DNA of 22,390 nucleotides from Chlamydia trachomatis. GTDB lineage: Bacteria > Chlamydiota > Chlamydiia > Chlamydiales > 2-12-FULL-49-11. Shown in pieces: positions 21,187-22,390 of this stretch. The notes beneath the pieces were generated by a model, which had not been told where the DNA came from, did not search any database, and worked only from the letters and a program-made list of their open reading frames with translations. Each line of letters starts with the position of its first letter. The first letter of the stretch is position 1. The stretch is taken from assembly GCA_945877885.1 (NCBI GenBank), contig CAMCSI010000003.1:1-22390 (forward strand), in the 5' to 3' direction. The position numbers were made by a program, and so were the translations under genes.

Positions 21187-22390
21187 CAGTTCTTTGTTAG
21201 ATATTTATTACCTATTCTATGGCTAGCTATTGCAAATAGAAGAAGAAGTGGTAAAATAAATAGCTTTCCATAAATAAGGACCGCTTTCATCGATCCAATT
21301 GACATAATAGCCAAGAAAGATAGACCCTTTATTAAAGGTAGTGCAATCATTTCTGTTAAAACTTTCGTCTTAAATCGAATGTGCACAGGCATACAAAGAT
21401 ACAGAATTTGAACCAGGGGGAAAAATAAAGATACCCCCGTCCCCTTTAACACACCAACCATTACCGATTGATTAAGCCAGGATACCGATGGATTTATGAA
21501 TGAAAAGATGAGAAAAATGACTCCTTCAATCAAAATGGAGAAAGAAGCAATTAAAGCTGTGAATTTCCAACCCCGCTTTGAAAGAATTAAGGTGCCTAGA
21601 ATCACCCATAAAAAACCTATAATGATGGTTAATAATCCGAATGAACTTGAATAGGATCCCATGAATTTTGAATAAGAGGTAGGATCAGAAAATTGCATTT
21701 TCACCTGATACCTAAGGGATAGATTGAGTATATGTTCAATCATTATAGTTCCAGCTAAAAGATAGGCTACACTTAAGAATGGGAAGCGTTTTCCCTTAGA
21801 AACTATTTCCGAAACAGTTGTCATAAAAAATTGATCAGGGAGCTTTTTCCAAAAATAGTCGAATAGGAGGATAGCCCCAATCACAAAGACCATGCCTGGC
21901 AAAATTGTCGATGTTAAAGTGTAATTAGTTCCTTTAACAAATGAAAATCCTAAATAGGTTATTAAAAACGTAGTGAATGAAACTATAAAGCTAAATGGTA
22001 TAAAATATTTCACCCCTTCAGAGAAGGTTGTGAAACGATTAATGAAAGCCCAAATAAGAAGTGAAAAAAGACTAAAATTAAGTAAATTTAGCGATATATA
22101 CAATAAAGAAGAGGGCCAATTTTTAATAACGGGTTCAACCACTTGAAATGTATGGTCTGATAAGGAGGTTTTTAAAACCTCTAAAAGTTTATCGGGTTGT
22201 AAAGATGTTTGAAAGGAACTTAAGATGTATAAAATAGCAATAAACCCTATTAGATAAACAAGAGTACCCCGGAATACTTTTTCAAAAGGTTTAGAACCAG
22301 AAAGTATCAACAGTGACAATGCAAGGATAATTTGTGGAAAAACCATTAAATTTTTAAGAGCCGGTGTAGGTGAAGTACTTTGAAAGGACT
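21183..22390 (-). CDS. ATP/ADP translocase (TLC/NTT) family protein, N-terminus cut, divergent
   Basis: A polytopic membrane protein with about ten TM segments in view. The frame stays open to the window edge past the internal ATG at 22346, so the true start lies outside; about 100 residues are probably missing, since the family is about 500 long. TLC marks include NLSLRYQVKMQFSDPTSYSK followed by FMGSYSSSFGLLTIIIGFLW, and a KRGWKFTALIASFSILIEGV stretch resembling the family's K-F-G-W...A-L-x-T-P block. Members exchange ATP/ADP or import nucleotides or NAD in Chlamydiae, Rickettsiales and plastids. The usual E-M-A-Y-I-P-L-D...G-K-A-x-x-D-V block near the C-terminus is not recognisable here (YLCMPVHIRFKTKVLTEMIA instead), so the substrate may differ. 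The gene is convergent with the ychJ-like gene and overlaps it by 4 bases. Confidence 0.72.
   Translation of the reverse strand, partial: SFQSTSPTPALKNLMVFPQIILALSLLILSGSKPFEKVFRGTLVYLIGFIAILYILSSFQTSLQPDKLLEVLKTSLSDHTFQVVEPVIKNWPSSLLYISLNLLNFSLFSLLIWAFINRFTTFSEGVKYFIPFSFIVSFTTFLITYLGFSFVKGTNYTLTSTILPGMVFVIGAILLFDYFWKKLPDQFFMTTVSEIVSKGKRFPFLSVAYLLAGTIMIEHILNLSLRYQVKMQFSDPTSYSKFMGSYSSSFGLLTIIIGFLWVILGTLILSKRGWKFTALIASFSILIEGVIFLIFSFINPSVSWLNQSVMVGVLKGTGVSLFFPLVQILYLCMPVHIRFKTKVLTEMIALPLIKGLSFLAIMSIGSMKAVLIYGKLFILPLLLLFAIASHRIGNKYLTKNC

Overview
The window looks like a piece of the chromosome of an environmental member of the Chlamydiae (Parachlamydia/Waddlia/Simkania-like). The evidence is low G+C by eye, a 1036-residue type-2-like isoleucyl-tRNA synthetase, an unusually long (646 aa) LepB of the chlamydial kind, an exported DUF1207 protein, a member of the ATP/ADP translocase (TLC/NTT) family that is mostly confined to obligate intracellular bacteria and plastids, and a membrane-anchored protein with a eukaryote-type RING-H2 domain. 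The genus cannot be fixed from the sequence alone.

Layout. 1-1223: two coupled genes of unknown function (the first cut by the window edge), converging on tag (3-methyladenine DNA glycosylase I). 1841-5006: ileS behind a clear promoter. 5007-5511: a non-coding gap with an inverted-repeat element of about 200 bp and a probable two-way terminator. 5512-8494 (minus): lepB preceded by an exported protein of unknown function. 8526-9280: a translationally coupled lipoprotein/exported coiled-coil pair. 9325-12721: a nicotinate phosphoribosyltransferase-like protein that seems to have lost its active site, a DUF167 gene on the other strand, an exported peroxiredoxin-like protein with no cysteine, and a double glycosyltransferase-2-like protein without obvious DxD motifs. 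12726-15039 (minus): an alpha/beta hydrolase and a DUF1207 protein. 15194-17208: a small gene broken by an in-frame TGA, a BRO-N/antirepressor-like gene between two perfect 51-bp direct repeats, and a metallo-beta-lactamase-fold hydrolase. 17275-19116: the RING-H2 protein behind a near-consensus promoter, then two tandem paralogues of unknown function. 19142-21186: a 31-codon histidine-rich leader ORF ahead of a sodium:solute symporter, followed by a YchJ-type SEC-C protein. 21183-22390 (minus): the TLC-family transporter, cut at its N-terminus.

How the parts fit. Housekeeping genes (ileS, lepB, tag) form a conserved backbone. Accessory material sits in the gaps: the inverted-repeat element, the BRO insertion with its duplicated promoter, the RING protein and the duplicated pair. 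The most interesting items are (1) the His-rich leader ORF placed like an attenuator before a transporter gene, (2) the two-TM RING-H2 protein as a candidate ubiquitin-pathway effector, and (3) the BRO gene inserted with a 51-bp duplication that copies the promoter and start codon of the downstream gene. Several enzyme-fold proteins (10724, 9325, perhaps 11255 and 21183) lack canonical catalytic or signature residues and may be repurposed.
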